Assembly: GCA_034008185.1 (NCBI GenBank)
Contig: CM067081.1
Span: forward strand, 2,852,001-2,916,000
Reading direction: 5' to 3'
Length of the DNA: 64,000 nucleotides
DNA from: Gorsachius magnificus
Taxonomy: Eukaryota; Chordata; Aves; Pelecaniformes; Ardeidae
This document shows, piece after piece, positions 44,198 to 56,300 of this stretch. The notes below the pieces were generated by a model. It was given only the letters and a program-made list of their open reading frames with translations. It did not search any database and was not told the DNA's origin. How positions within the stretch are numbered: the first letter of the stretch is position 1; every line of letters starts with the position of its first letter. Made by a program: the position numbers and the translations under genes.

Positions 44198-44379
44198 AAT
44201 CATCAGCCGCTCCTCCAGGCGCCGTCCCGCCTTCCGGAAGTCGGCGTTCCAATCGGCGCCGGCTCCCGTTCCAACGGTTTGACAGAGGCCGAGGCGAGGC
44301 GCGTTGATTGGCGTTCCTTTCGGCCAGTAGCGCCTCAGGGACGCAGCCGGGCTCCCGCCTCGGTGGAGCGCGGGCCAAT
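44198..44379. promoter_or_regulatory. UVRAG: CCAAT-box cluster with ETS palindrome
   Basis: CCAAT occurs at 44198-44202, 44249-44253 and 44375-44379, and inverted (ATTGG) at 44307-44311. These are roughly 51, 58 and 68 bp apart, as expected for NF-Y multi-site promoters. A perfect CTTCCGGAAG palindrome at 44231-44240 is a strong ETS/GABP-type site. Together they support a promoter directed at the exon starting at or before 44585. Confidence 0.65.
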
Positions 44380-44537
44380 GAGCGAGCGGGACGCTCCTTC
44401 CCGCCCGCCCCCGCCGCCCGCCCCCCAGCACTGCGGTAATATGGCTCCGTAGCCAGCGGCCCGGGCCGGTGCTGCTGCCGCCATTAACCCCTGGGTGCCC
44501 GGCGGCGGCGGCGGGGGGGGAGCGGCCCGCGGGGCTC

Positions 44538-44582
44538 ATGCGCAGGCGCCGCAGCCGTTGCCCGGCCGTTGCCCTGCCGTGA
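44538..44582 (+). other. upstream ORF before UVRAG start (14 codons)
   Basis: ATG at 44538 opens a 14-codon frame (MRRRRSRCPAVALP) that stops with TGA at 44580-44582, two bases before the UVRAG ATG at 44585. A shorter one (ATG GCT CCG TAG) lies at 44441-44452. Their relevance depends on the unmapped transcription start. The tight stop-to-start spacing leaves little room for scanning ribosomes to reinitiate. Confidence 0.45.
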
Positions 44583-44584
44583 GG

Positions 44585-44665
44585 ATGAGCTCGGCCGCCG
44601 GCCCCGCCGCCTTACCCCCGGGCTCCGCCACCCGGGCCTTGCATGTGGAGCTGCCCTCGCAGCAG
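44585..44665 (+). CDS. UVRAG: UVRAG exon 1, residues 1-27
   Basis: ATG at 44585 encodes 27 residues (MSSAAGPAALPPGSATRALH, then VELPSQQ) and a GTAGGG donor begins at 44666, phase 0. The segment from AALPPGSA to RALHVELPSQQ matches the human UVRAG N-terminus, which has about ten extra Pro/Ala/Gly residues before it. UVRAG binds Beclin-1 and VPS34 (PI3-kinase complex II) and the class C VPS tethers, and acts in autophagosome maturation and endosome traffic. Its known C2 domain and coiled coil lie in later exons not found in this window. Same-strand placement after DGAT2 agrees with human synteny. Confidence 0.92.
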
Positions 44666-44699
44666 GTAGGGCGGGCCTCGGCTGGGGGGGTGCCCTGCG

Positions 44700-45400
44700 G
44701 CTCCCTGAGGTGAAGAGGGGGGGGATGCTCCCTGAGGTGTGGGGGTTCCCTGAGGTGTAGGGGGGGTGCGCCCTGAGATGTAGTGGGGTGCTCCCTGAGG
44801 TGAGGATGGTGCTCTTGGGGGTGTGGGGTTCCCTGAGATGTAGTGGGGTGCTCCCTGAGGTGCAGGAGGGTGCTCTTGGGGGTGTGGGGGTTCCCTGAGA
44901 TGTAGTGGGGTGCTCCCTGAGGTGCAGGGGGGTGCTCTTGGGGGTGTGGGGGTGCCCTGAGATGAAGTGGGGTGCTCCCTGAGGTGCAGGGTGGTGCTCT
45001 TGGGGGTGTGGGTGCTCCCTGAGGTGCAGGATGGTGCTCTTGGGGGTGTGGGGGTTCCCTGAGATGTAGTGGGGTGTCCCTGAGGTGCAGGGTGGTGCTC
45101 TTGGGGGTGTGGGGGTGCCCTGAGGTGAAGGAGAGATGCTCTTTGAAATGGGGGGTGTCCATGGGGTGTGGGGGAGATGCCCCTTGGGGGGTGGGGATGC
45201 TCCCTGATGTGATGGGTGGGTGCTCCCAGGGGTCTGGGGGTCCCCTGGGGTGAGGGGGGTTGCTCCTTGAGGTATGGGGGGCCCTGAGGTGAAGGGGGGA
45301 TTCTACCAGGTGTGGGGGGGGCCCTGGGGTGAAGGGGGGTTGTTTCGTGAGGTATGGGGGGCCCTGAGGTGAAGGGGGGTCCCTGAGGCGTGGGGGTTTG
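44700..45400 (+). repeat. 62-bp minisatellite in UVRAG intron 1
   Basis: A tandem array begins about 40 bp after the exon 1 donor. The marker 'gctcttgggggtgtgg' occurs at about 44811, 44872, 44934, 44996, 45036 and 45097, with spacings of 61, 62, 62, 40 and 61, so one unit has lost about 21 bp. Each unit contains 'ccctgaggtgcagg' and 'ccctgagatgtagtgggg' modules. Units degenerate from 45135 to about 45400. Long minus-strand open frames here (208 and 264 codons, Pro/His-rich) are repeat artefacts. Confidence 0.9.
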
Positions 45401-48400
45401 GAGCACCCTTCTCTTGGGCTGGTAGGAAGATGAGAGGGTGAGGCCCCCTTTGTGTGGGGGTAGGGGTCTGTGCTCCTCTCCTGCCAGAACTGGACAGTCA
45501 GGGGGGTTCCTTATCCCTGAGAGGCTGCTTCTGTGCCTGCAAGAGGTGCTGGGTGCAAACTAAAGCTGGGAGTTGCAGCATAGATAACACCCAGATAACT
45601 TGGCTTTAAGCCTGGGTACCTGATGAGGTGGGAGCAGCTGGGGTGCCCTCTCCCCTCCTGCGGTGTCTCTTAACAGGGTGGAGGGTGAGCGTGGCTAAAA
45701 TATACGGTGTGCTCTGAAAAGGGGTGAAATGTTCCCTCCCCATCACATCCTTCCTTCAGCTAACTCTGTTTTTCCTGTTTGCTGATAGTTGGCTTCTGGT
45801 TTACTGGGCAACCGTCCCACGGTTTAATTTCAGAGAGCATTAGGAGCAAGGTTAAGTGAGGAAGTCTAGGCTATGCATGAGGGTTTAGCAATCCGTATCA
45901 AACTAAGTCTGTGCCCTTTCCCCTCTTGCATGCAGTGATTTTTATTGTACGAGAGCTTAAACTATAGCGGTGGAGGGGGGAATAATTGCTTAGCAAAGGC
46001 ATGCTTTTCTTTAGAAATACTGTAAGATGTGAGTTTGCACTTGAAGTTTTGGTTCATTGCCTCGGTGCAGTTGATGTTATTAAGAAGTAGACGTGCGATC
46101 TGAGTTACTTGAGCTACGACTTACCAGGTGTGAAAATGAAGAGTGACTAGAGAAAAATCAATAGATGTCAACTTGAAATGAAGCTATAATTGCTTCTTGG
46201 ATAAACGTGATTAACAGACATCCGCTTAGGTGCAAAGGTAGGGAATGGAGATGGCTCTTGGCCACTGGAGCCGTGCAAGTATTGACCCTAATTTGAGAGC
46301 AAGTTCTTATTCTAAAATGTGGGCCTGTTGTATGTGAATGAACATAAACACGAGTGCTGTTTTGGATGAACTTTACAGGGAGCTGTGGATTGTTCAGGAG
46401 ATCAAGTATGGCCTTCTGCCTGCTGAATTTTTGGTTTTGTTCTTTCCCAGGCTTGTGCAAGAACCAAGTGAATGCTGCAGGAAAAAGCCTTAGTTATTAG
46501 TCATTGGACTTCATTTGTGAAAGTGAGACCAAACCACAGTCTCTTCTCTAGGAGCAGAAACTTTTGTAGGAGTTTGTAGGAGCAGAAACGGGATCATCAA
46601 TTATAGGATGTTCCAGTCGAGTAACTAGTTTAACCCACGTAGGATGCTTGTATGGGTGCTGAAGAAATGTTAGTTGTGGGAAGTGTAAGGCTGTGACAAA
46701 GTCTGAAGTATTGTTTTACTGTGTGCTCTGCAAATAAAAGGACCATGTGCTGAGGTATCTGTATGCTGTGTCAGTGCTTGCAATCATATCAAGAAGCTCT
46801 GAAACTACAGTCGGATACATTGATAACAAATCATCCTCTTTCTCTGTATTATCTGAGCTTAAAAGTCTGTTACTGAGTGGCAAGATACCTTACCTTGAAG
46901 GGGCTGTCACCCTGGAAATATTTTACTGCAGAGTCATGGAAAAAAAAAATAATGGGAAAGTCATCCCAGTCTAATGTACCACTTCTATAACGCAGAAATC
47001 TGGCTGATCCGAGTGTGGTGCTACGTAATGGAAGGTAATTGTTTTCTACCTGTCAGTGCAGAAATGAACTTGGTGATTTGTTTTAGTAGGCAATTTTCTT
47101 TAGAACACCCGGTGCTGCATTTTTTGACTACAAGGATGAGAGTCAGGTGGTCTGAGTCATGGCTATAAGTCTCTCTAAAGAACAAATTCTCACATGTGAA
47201 TTTAAGGTGAGTGCTTTTAATGACTGAAGTGACTTTTTAACGACTGAAGTGTTGAAGGTGTAATTTGGGTTTAGTCTGGAGTTAATTGTGCCAGTGAAAT
47301 TCACGTTTATTAGGAAACAAAGCTCCTTCTACTGACACATTTGCAGGAGTGAAAAGTCATGTCCAAAACCTTTTGCCAGTATGACCACACTTGTGTCAGA
47401 CTATTCTTTAATTTGTTCATTGGTGGCAGGATGACCTGGCCTAAGAATGCCTTTCGCTGTTGTATTCTACAATTTATGTGGGAGAAATAGAGGATGTGGC
47501 TGTAAAGAAATGCATCTGGTTAAGCGTAAAATCCCAATTTGTATCCCTAAGTAATTGTGCCAGGATGTCATTTTCTTTTGCTGGAAGAGCGAGTCTAACA
47601 GAACTGAAAACGTGTCGTGAAATAATTACACTTTAAAAACGGAGATTCTTTAGCATTATCTCTTCCAGGTTGCTCGATGCCAGAAAGCCGGGAGTGTCGT
47701 GATAGCTTACTGATTTCTACATGCTCAAAACGAACTTTTCAGTCCTGTCGTCATAAGCAGTGCAAAACAATGAGGGGTGAGGGACCCAAACCTTTCAGAC
47801 TTATATTCTAGATGGAAGGGATTGGATAAAAAAATGCAGCCTTAACACAGAGAGCCGGTCATGCTGCAGTCAAATGATTTGTTGAATGTTACCGTGCCAA
47901 GTGCTGACCAAAACAGATGTCATGTGTAGCTGTCTGGAGACTGGAAAGCACATCTTTATGGACTCCAGAACCAGTACCTCCAGCACTTCAGACTTTTCCT
48001 TCATGCTGAAATTGATAAGCTTTTGCTATCAATTCCAACATTAGGGAGACTGAAGCTTTTAATGAACTGTGAGATAGCATTTGAAGACCTGCAAGCTTGA
48101 ACTTGAATTGCACGTGCTGTTGTACAAACAGCTGTACTGATGCACAGTTTGTAGTGAGTGATTAGGGAGCTGTAAGGAAGAAAAAGAGCCCATGTTTTCT
48201 TTTTTTTTTTTTTAAACAAATGATTTCCAGTCGGTCCATGGTTCAGGCATTCAATCAGATCCGTGTCCATAGACTGAAGCATCCCTCTTGTCTAGATGGC
48301 TAACCAGGGCATGAATAAACTATGGGTGTAATTGGGTTTGGGTGGAGCAGAGGAGAAGCCCTTGGATATAATGGGTAGAACCATTTTAGAAAATGACAAA

Positions 48401-49997
48401 AATGTCCCCTGCTACTTCACTATGATAACGATAGATGACAGAAGAAAAGCGAACAAAACCCAGTGTGGATTCCGTTGTAGTAGGTCAGTCATATGCGTAA
48501 CAGCTTAGCGCTGCTGTGACTTGGCTGATTGTAAGGTGGTATTTCAACAGGTCGTTCCCGAGTGGTTTGACTGTACACCAACTACAGGGAGAACGATCAT
48601 CACCTGGTTGCATCTCTGCCGCCAGTACTTCCCAGTTGTGAGCTAAAAAGTTTGGTCTGCTCACGTTGCTAATTTCCAGTGGCCCGATGGACGATCATCT
48701 TCTGATTATCATCTATGATCATCTGAAGATCATATCTATGGTCTTTTCTGATCATCTGAAGATAATCTATGGCTTACTTCCAATTTATAGGGGGAAACAA
48801 TATGTGATATTTAGACTGTACATAAGGCAGCCCTATAATGGGACCACGGATCACCTCCATCTATATCTGTTTTTCTCCCCGGGGAACTGTTTGACTCTTG
48901 GACCCATATTGTTGCTACCTCGATGTAAGCGATATTCTGCTCACTGGAGGTAGCCTGGGTAATGGGGGAAAAAACCCCTACATATTATAGATACTAGGGG
49001 ATACACTAGGAGCGGTACACAGGGTTTTGTCTTTTCCATCGGTAGTTTTGGTTCCAGTTCAGTGTCAATCAATCCTGTTTTGATATGCCCTGTGCAGTGA
49101 TGTCCAAAGTGGGTTTCCAAGAGGAGCAGCTCAAAGACTTTGGATGTATTGTGTGGGAGGGTGCGTGGGAGTGGGTTAGATACGCTCTGGTGAATATGAA
49201 TGTGGTGGTAAGGAGGGAAGGGGTGAACTGTGCCACTGTGCACAGCCATGAATAGTGTTAGACCAAAGTCCGGGTGACCCAATATCTTCTATGTTTTTCA
49301 GTTCATAGACATCTCTTGTCAGATGGTGAAAGTTCCTGTGGAAAGGAGCAGCAATGAGCTTTCGGACACAGATGTCAGACGCAGGTGTTTAGGGCAGAGC
49401 AAAACAGAGCAGACATTTAGTGAAACTTGCCAAGGATGCTCCGTAGCCTCCATTTACTTTCAGACTGGGATTTGTAAAGAACCAGTTGGAGGCTGATGGA
49501 TTTCTAGGAGCTTGAGAGCAACACTTAGCAAACGTGGCTTCTGTGTCTTCCATACTAGCTTAACTCTGGGAGCAGTTTAGGTCATGTAGCATGGAACAGA
49601 GGTTTGAGATAAGGGCAAGGGACCTGAACTGGTTCAGTGATGAGCCACACAAAGGCTTCCTTGTACTCTGAACTTCAGCAAACTGCAAAGCATCGTATTT
49701 GTTCATACTCAGTACTGACACAGACTTGTCAGACTAGATGCATGTTGGTTTTGTGAAATACGTGGCGTTTCCAGTAGCCAGGATATGTTTTCTCCCATCC
49801 CACCACTGCTCAAACAATGGGTTATCCCTGTCCTAAACCTGTTTGGCAGGGAAGGGTCCTTTGTTTTGAACAGTGAAGATGAAAATCTTGTTTAGGAGTT
49901 GGAAAAACTTCTTTCAGCCAAAGTTCTGGAGCAGACCCTGAAGGGTTAGGAAGAAAATCCCCCAAAACCTACTTTAAACATGAAACCAGGCTGTATC
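45401..49997 (+). other. UVRAG intron 1, no gene or transposon recognised
   Basis: 4.6 kb of mostly AT-rich intronic sequence. The only structure noted is a short direct repeat ('gatcatctgaagat' at 48717 and 48750). UVRAG exon 2 (expected to continue the protein after LPSQQ) was looked for and not seen. Confidence 0.45.
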
Positions 49998-50217
49998 ATC
50001 AATGAGATATTCAGATCTTGTCACCAACTTCCCATTTCTTTATAGGAAGAATCATGGAATAAGAGTATAAACTTGAAAAGGGCATTCACAGTCCTTGACT
50101 GTAATAAAGGGATCAAATTCAGACTGTGAATGCCCTTTTCAAGTTTATACTCTTATTCCATGATTCTTCCTATAAAGAAATGGGAAGTTGGTGACAAGAT
50201 CTGAATATCTCATTGAT
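49998..50217. repeat. perfect 96-bp inverted repeat with 28-bp spacer
   Basis: Bases 49998-50093 and 50122-50217 are exact reverse complements over all 96 positions, with a 28-bp spacer (50094-50121). Outside the arms the similarity stops at once. A + strand transcript of UVRAG intron 1 would fold into a 96-bp perfect hairpin. The arms resemble no transposon end I know and carry no coding frame. Recent fold-back template switching, a young foldback-type element or a sequencing chimera could each explain it. Confidence 0.97.
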
Positions 50218-50295
50218 AACCATAGGAGTGAAGATTCTATCCACTCTGTAAATTTTCTTGTACAAGAAATTGTTCCATTGAGCTACACTTAAAGA

Positions 50296-50312
50296 AATTA
50301 TATATATATATA
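50296..50312. repeat. short (AT)n tract
   Basis: A run of alternating TA dinucleotides about 80 bp beyond the inverted repeat. Confidence 0.85.
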
Positions 50313-52279
50313 CTGAACATTTAACAGTCCTTGAGCTTTTGGGATTTTAGTAATTGCACCAGCTTAATGTACATGCTTCAGAAACTTGCATTGCTACCCT
50401 ATTTGAACCCAGGATGCAAAGGAAGGGAAGTGATGAGTGAAGTGAACTCTAAAGCAAAAGATGGTAGGGTTTTTTTTTTTTTCCTGTTGAAAATACTTCT
50501 GGAAAGAACTTCCCAGGAAAAAAAGAAAAAATACGTCTGGGTTGCAGGTATTTCCTGATTCCAATAATAAATAAAACCATCTTTTCAGCAGTTGGAAGTG
50601 ATCCAGTGTGATCTGGGTATGTGTTTAGATAGTTGAGGTGATCCAAGTGAGTAGAGGTAAAGCAAGAAGAGAAGAATATGGGTGAATTGGAACAACGCTA
50701 AAATTTTGTAGTTACTTTCTTTAAAGATGTATACAACAGTTTGGGTAACATGGCAGAAATGGGTGATTCAAAGTGCGCTGGCAAATGAGTTTGAGAGGTC
50801 TTGTATGTGGGAGAAGTGCAGAAAGCTACTGTACGGGCTCGGGGCTGCACACAAACTGTCTTTCAACTAAAACAGTGTGAAAAGAGCATCTTTTTTTTGA
50901 AACAATTTTATATAGCTATTGTTATATGTTCCACTGAGTAATATGAAAACAAAGACTGACTCTTAAATATTTTACTTCCTCTTTCCTGCTAAATATGCTG
51001 GGGGAAATAAGAATAGGGGATGGAAAGTGTCGCATTTGAATAATGCTTTCACTTCTCTTTCACATGCACGGTCTTTAAAGAGGAGTGGAGAGGGAAGTGC
51101 TGCTCCAGTAAAACACCACAACGTGAGTGTTGACCTAGTGGTCTTACACAGTTGTATCAGTGTCCAGCTGTCTCAATGTCTAGTGTCTGTCAGAGATACC
51201 GTGGAAGAAATAGTTGTTAAAGTAACTGTAAAACGGTAATTGTAGCCCAAAAGGTTGGCTGTTAATCTGGGGCTGGATTTTTTTGCTCTCTACAATGTAC
51301 TACTATTTTTATTTTTTTTTTTCCCTAGGGAATGCAAGCATGTTCTGCAGACTGGATGATCTGTCGATAAGTTGGAGGGAGACTGTTCTGTCAGAAAGCT
51401 GTAGTAAATCAGTTTTGATGCTTTATTCAGGAGAGATGTGGGGGGTTAGGGAATATTCTTAACCAAGTGAAGGAAAGGTCTTGGTAGTTGGTAACTAAAG
51501 ACTCATTCCTTATTTATGAAGAGAGGCTTACTGGTCTGCCCTTGGTCTGTCATCCAGTAACATGATAAACATTAATGTGCTTCAGGTTATTTAATCATAT
51601 GCTGTTTGCTTATGCAACTTGGTGCAGACTTAAAATCAAGTGGTTCTTTAAGCTCAAAATTGCCTTTGTTTGATTTTTTGTTGGTGCTTTATTCCATAAA
51701 CACCCTATTTACTTTTTGGGTCCTTCCTTCTGAACATCATCTTGTTTTCCATTGCTTAATTGGTATTCCCAGGTCATTCCTACAGCTAAGATGGACTAAT
51801 GCTCTCTTGCCCACGGTGATGTTAAGAGGCTTAAGGGACTTCTCTGAACTGCTGTGGTGCGTTATTAATGAGGTGGGACTTGCACCCCAGTGTTCTATGT
51901 TGGCATAGTTCCCATGTTGTGTCAAAGAAGCAGTTATCATTTTGGTCTTTCATTTTGCAAGTGAGTAAATATTTATTTAGACAAACACAGAGGAAAACAT
52001 CAATAAGGGAAGATGGTATTTCTAGCTGCTGCTTCTTAAGGTCTTGGTTAGAGATGGAAAGACTATATCTAGTTCCTTGTTATTTGTATCCTATATAAAC
52101 ACCTAAACAGAGGAGCTTTGTCTGTCCATTGGTCAGTGCTTGTAAGATTTTTCTTTAGAGCAACTTTTTTAGGGTGTGCTGACAGTTTTTATTCTTCAGA
52201 GTTGTGGTGTTTGCCAGCTTGCTTGGTCCATTGCTCTTGGTGTTGTAGTGACTGTCACCAAACACAGCTGTTGAAACAA
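50313..52279 (+). other. UVRAG intron 1, no feature recognised
   Basis: About 2 kb of AT-rich intron with T and A homopolymer runs (near 50469-50480 and 51308-51321). No exon or repeat tail is seen. Confidence 0.45.
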
Positions 52280-53365
52280 TAGAATCGTAGAATGCTTTGG
52301 GTTGGAAGGAACCTTTAGAGGTCATCTAGTCCAACACCCCTGCAGTGAGCAGGGACACCGCTGACTCCATCAGTTTGCTCACAGCCCCGTCTAACCTGGA
52401 TTTGAATGTTTCCGGGGATGGGGCATCCAACACCTCTCTGGGCAACCTGTGCCAGTGCCTCACCACCCTCATTTTAAAAAATTTCTTCCTTATATCCAGT
52501 CTAAATCTCCCCTCCTTTAGTTTCAAACCATTACCTCTTGTCCTGTCACAGCAGGCCTTGCTAAAAAGATTGTCCCCATCTTTCCTATAGGCCCCCTTTA
52601 AGTACTGAAAGGCTGCAAAGAGGTTTCCCTGGAGCCTCCTCTTCTCCAGGCTGAGCACCCCCAACTCTCCCAGCCTTTCCCCAGCACAGAGGGGTTCCAG
52701 CCCTCCGATAACTTCCGTGGCCGCCTCTGGCCCTGCTCCAACAGGTCTGTGTCTGTCCTGCACTGGGGACCCCTGAGCTGGATGCAGTATTCCAGGTGAG
52801 GTCTCATCAGAGCGGAGCAGAGGGGCAGAATCCCCTCCCTCACCCTGCTGGCCACGCTGCTGGGGATGCAGCCCAGGGCAGAGTTGGCTTTCTGGGCTGC
52901 AAGCACATCTTGCCAGCTCATGTCCAGCTTTTCATCCCCCAGTACCCCCAAGCCTCTCTCCACAGGGCTGCTCTCCATTCCTTCATCCCCCAACCTGTAT
53001 GGATACTGGGCATTGCCCCCACCCAGTTGGGGTGGACCCTGCACTTGGCCTTGTTGAACCTCATGAGGTTCACCTGGGCCCACCTCTCCAGCTGGTCCAG
53101 GTCTCTTTGAATGACATTCTGTCCCTCAGGTGTGTCAACTGCACCACTCAGCTTGGTGTCATCTGCAAACTTGCCGAGGGTGCACTGGATCTCGCTGTCT
53201 ATGTCATTGATGAAAATACTAAGTAGCACTGGTCCCAGTACGGATCCCTGAGGGACACCACTTGTCACTGGTCTCCATTTGGATGTCAAGCTGTTGACCG
53301 CTACTGTCTGAATGTGACTATCCAACCAATTTCTTATCCACTGAACAGTCCACACGTCAAATCCT
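52280..53365 (-). mobile_element. CR1 fragment, minus strand, about 1.1 kb with RT remnant
   Basis: The 3' tail is at the left (AATAGAATCGTAGAATGC). On the minus strand the element begins near 53365 inside the reverse-transcriptase domain. A 145-codon stretch shows [13 protein letters not shown] and the catalytic FADD (within GKFADDTKL). The C-terminal part continues in other frames at 53083-52598 and 52763-52326, so at least two frameshifts separate them. It is an old, inactive copy of the subfamily also seen at 14762 and 32273. Confidence 0.95.
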
Positions 53366-56300
53366 TATCTCTCCAGTTTAGAACTTCACATGCCTAAGTC
53401 CCTGCATGGTCTTATGCTTTTGCTTTTGAACCCTTCCTGCTAACATTATATTTCAGTAAATTCTGTGTTTTGAGTCTTGTTTTCCCACACCTAACCAGCT
53501 ATCCTGTTTGTATCCTAAGACTGAATACCCATGTCTTCTGTACCTTTCCCTACCTTATGTTTTAAATAACAGGCTCTTTCAGTCTTTCTGCAGAGATGAG
53601 CACCAATTCTGGATGTAGAAATAAGAACAAGGATGCAGAAAATTAATGAAGAGTGTGAATACTGTGGGCCTGCATTGAATACCGATCTTGGTCTTGCTTG
53701 TCTCATGGGTTCTGAGCTCTAAAATAGCGGTGTAGATTTTCTACATGTGACGTTGGTGTAGAAAGAGAAGATTTCTTGTGCCTGCTGAACAGTTACCAGC
53801 CATTTACATCATTGCTCTGAGGTAAAAGTTGAGTTCTGAGTTGCTCCCCAGTGTAAATTCAGTTATTTAGTGAGAAAAGAGTTTAGTGGGCTACTAGTAA
53901 GGGTGCAAGGAGGATAGGCCAAAGGATTTAGCTGCCTTTTAAGAGTAATATACAGCAGTCTTGATTTTTTCAGTTACTATGTAATTAGCTATCTTAACAA
54001 CAGCAGTATCAGAAAATAATTGCTTTAATTAGCATTAAGGAGCAGGTTCTGCCATGACTGACGTATTTTATTAGATGTAGCATTGACTTCACATGTTGCA
54101 TTTTTTAACTCTGGGTTGAGCTAATGAAGGGCTCTTTTGCATTCAAGTGGCTGGAGAATAATTTTACTTATGCATGGGCCATGTCAAATGTAGAGTTGTT
54201 CCTTATCTATCCTCTTTTGCTTTCTCCCGATATGAATTAGGGAAGACTCGATGTCTTTTGGACAACATCTTCCATTTGCTGACTGTCCTTGAGGAAACTT
54301 GCAGTGCAGTACAGAAGCTGGAGTAGTTGTGGCGGAGTATGGATGATTAGGGACCTGTACTGAGCCTTCAGGTGTTCAAGTGGAAGCTTTATGGGTGTTT
54401 TCTGTCTAAAGTGAACCTTTCAAAAACCTTTCAGTTGCCCATGAGTGTAAAGGAGAGGAAGTACCTTGATTTAAGGAACTGTAAACTAGAATCCACAACT
54501 GCACATCTGTGAAAACTTTGAGCCCACATTGATGAAAGTAGTTTTGACTTTTCTGGTGGTCATTTAGTCTGGGTAAATCACACTGCACAGATTCGTCTCA
54601 ATTCCTTGCATGAAATCTTTAGGAATGTGAGGGAACAGAGTGCTGTATGTGTGTATGATGTGTCTTCACAGGCAAAAATGTGGTTGCATTCTTACCGTGC
54701 ATCTTTGAGCTGGTGTTGCCCTCAGGTATGATTCATAGCAGGCATAATTTTTGAAAGGCTGTTGCCAGAAAGCAGCTAAGTTGTAGAAAGGGAAATGAGT
54801 GACTGAACTGCTGTCGAATCCCATCTCTTGACGTGAAGAAATTGAGATATGAAGGGGGTGCAATGAGAAGGACATCCACAAGCGATTCATTGAACTAATG
54901 AACTAATCTAATAGGTAGGACTGTAGCTTTGAGGGCCTTGCTATCTTCAAGTGCGGGCTGGAAGGACATTAAAATAGAATTCCAAAAATTCCTTGTGATG
55001 TGTCCTACAAAATTGCATCTCAAATGCTTCTGCTTTGCTTCTGAAGTAGATCTGGAATCACGTGTGATTCTCTTGACTCTGAGCTGTCGAAAGCTGAACT
55101 GTGGAAAATTGTTTAACTATGAAACTTGTAAGTAAATCTTCGTAGCAAGCGTGTAAATTGGAGTACAAGCATTTTCTTGTCCTTCCTGTGCTTTTAAGTA
55201 ACAACACATCTGAATAGTATCTAAGCTTCCCACTGTATGTTCCTTTGATACTAAAAGCTTTGTGTACTGCAGCAGGCTTGACCCAAACCTTCTGTGCGGT
55301 ACCCTTTTTTTTTTGTTGTTGTTGTTCTGGAGTGTATCAAATTGGAGAACAAGGCACCTTGAAAACTTACATAAAATTGAATTAAGTTATGCATTCTTAT
55401 CTGCTGTTTGACTTCCAAGAACTCAGATCACATGATTGCTTAATATTCAAACTGGTACGGATAGGAGAGAGCAAGTGGTGAGAATCTGAGGAAGGAGGAA
55501 GTTGTAACGACGAGGTGTAGAAATGCTCCATAATAAATAATGCTCATAATGGCTAAATACAGTACATATTTTGATAGGGTTTTTTTAGACCTACAGCTTT
55601 TATGCTTTTAAGAAAAGAAAAAAAAAAAACAACCCTCAACCTGACTGCTGTGAGCTACAAAGCACACGGAGCCCTGTGTTTTTCTGTGAGTAAATTACGA
55701 CAAGTATTCAGAGCCCCAAATAGCTGACCTTGCAAGCTCAGTTTTGTTAAGTTCGAAACAACTAGATTTGCTGTAGTAACGTGTGTGTTGCTAACTAATC
55801 TTTCCACCCTGCTTTAATGCTAAAATAGTTGGAAGGATTTTTGGTTAAATTCTTCCAGAGCTACTGTGGGTCATAATGCAAGCAAGCTAGGAAACTCATG
55901 TGAAAGCCAGGTAAAACCAGAACGCGTACCAGCTTGTACGGAGGTTAGAGCTGATCCTGACCTGGGAAAAATTTATGGAATATTCTCCCTTGAAACAATT
56001 GGGAGGAGGGCAGCAGTCTGAAAATCAGAGACGGTGTGCAGAGATGAAGACTGTATCTTGTGTTCAGGTTAAAAATTATCTAATAGGTAGGACGCTTCAT
56101 TAAAGGCTAAGTTAGGAGGTTGTAGCCAGTGTTGAAAGTCCCATACAGTATATTTTCTGAAGAAAAACTGATTGCTTTTCAGGCAATCAGGCCTCTGTGA
56201 GAACCCCAAGTGGTGATTTGCTTTTGCCAACTTTGGGCTTTTTAAGTGATTTCTGTAAATTTTGACTTTGCTTGTATGAGATGGTTTCCCAGCCTTCTTA

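Larger units (their letters stand above)
43980..44720. promoter_or_regulatory. UVRAG: CpG island spanning UVRAG promoter and exon 1
   Basis: Dense CpG dinucleotides begin near 43980, continue through the first exon and fade soon after the exon 1 donor. This fits a housekeeping-type, TATA-less promoter. No TATA box is seen upstream of the start codon. Confidence 0.8.

Noticed and set aside
43690..45400. CRISPR-like array of repeats
   Set aside because: The units are contiguous minisatellite repeats without unique spacers, in an animal genome.
44536..45406. 208- and 264-codon minus-strand open frames with repeating TPPRAPPCTSG-like units
   Set aside because: They are translations of the 62-bp minisatellite and overlap UVRAG exon 1 on the other strand.
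49282..49495. Possible UVRAG exon 2 after a 'tttttcag' acceptor at about 49293-49300
   Set aside because: The translation does not resemble the conserved UVRAG sequence expected after LPSQQ, and a stop follows without a good donor.
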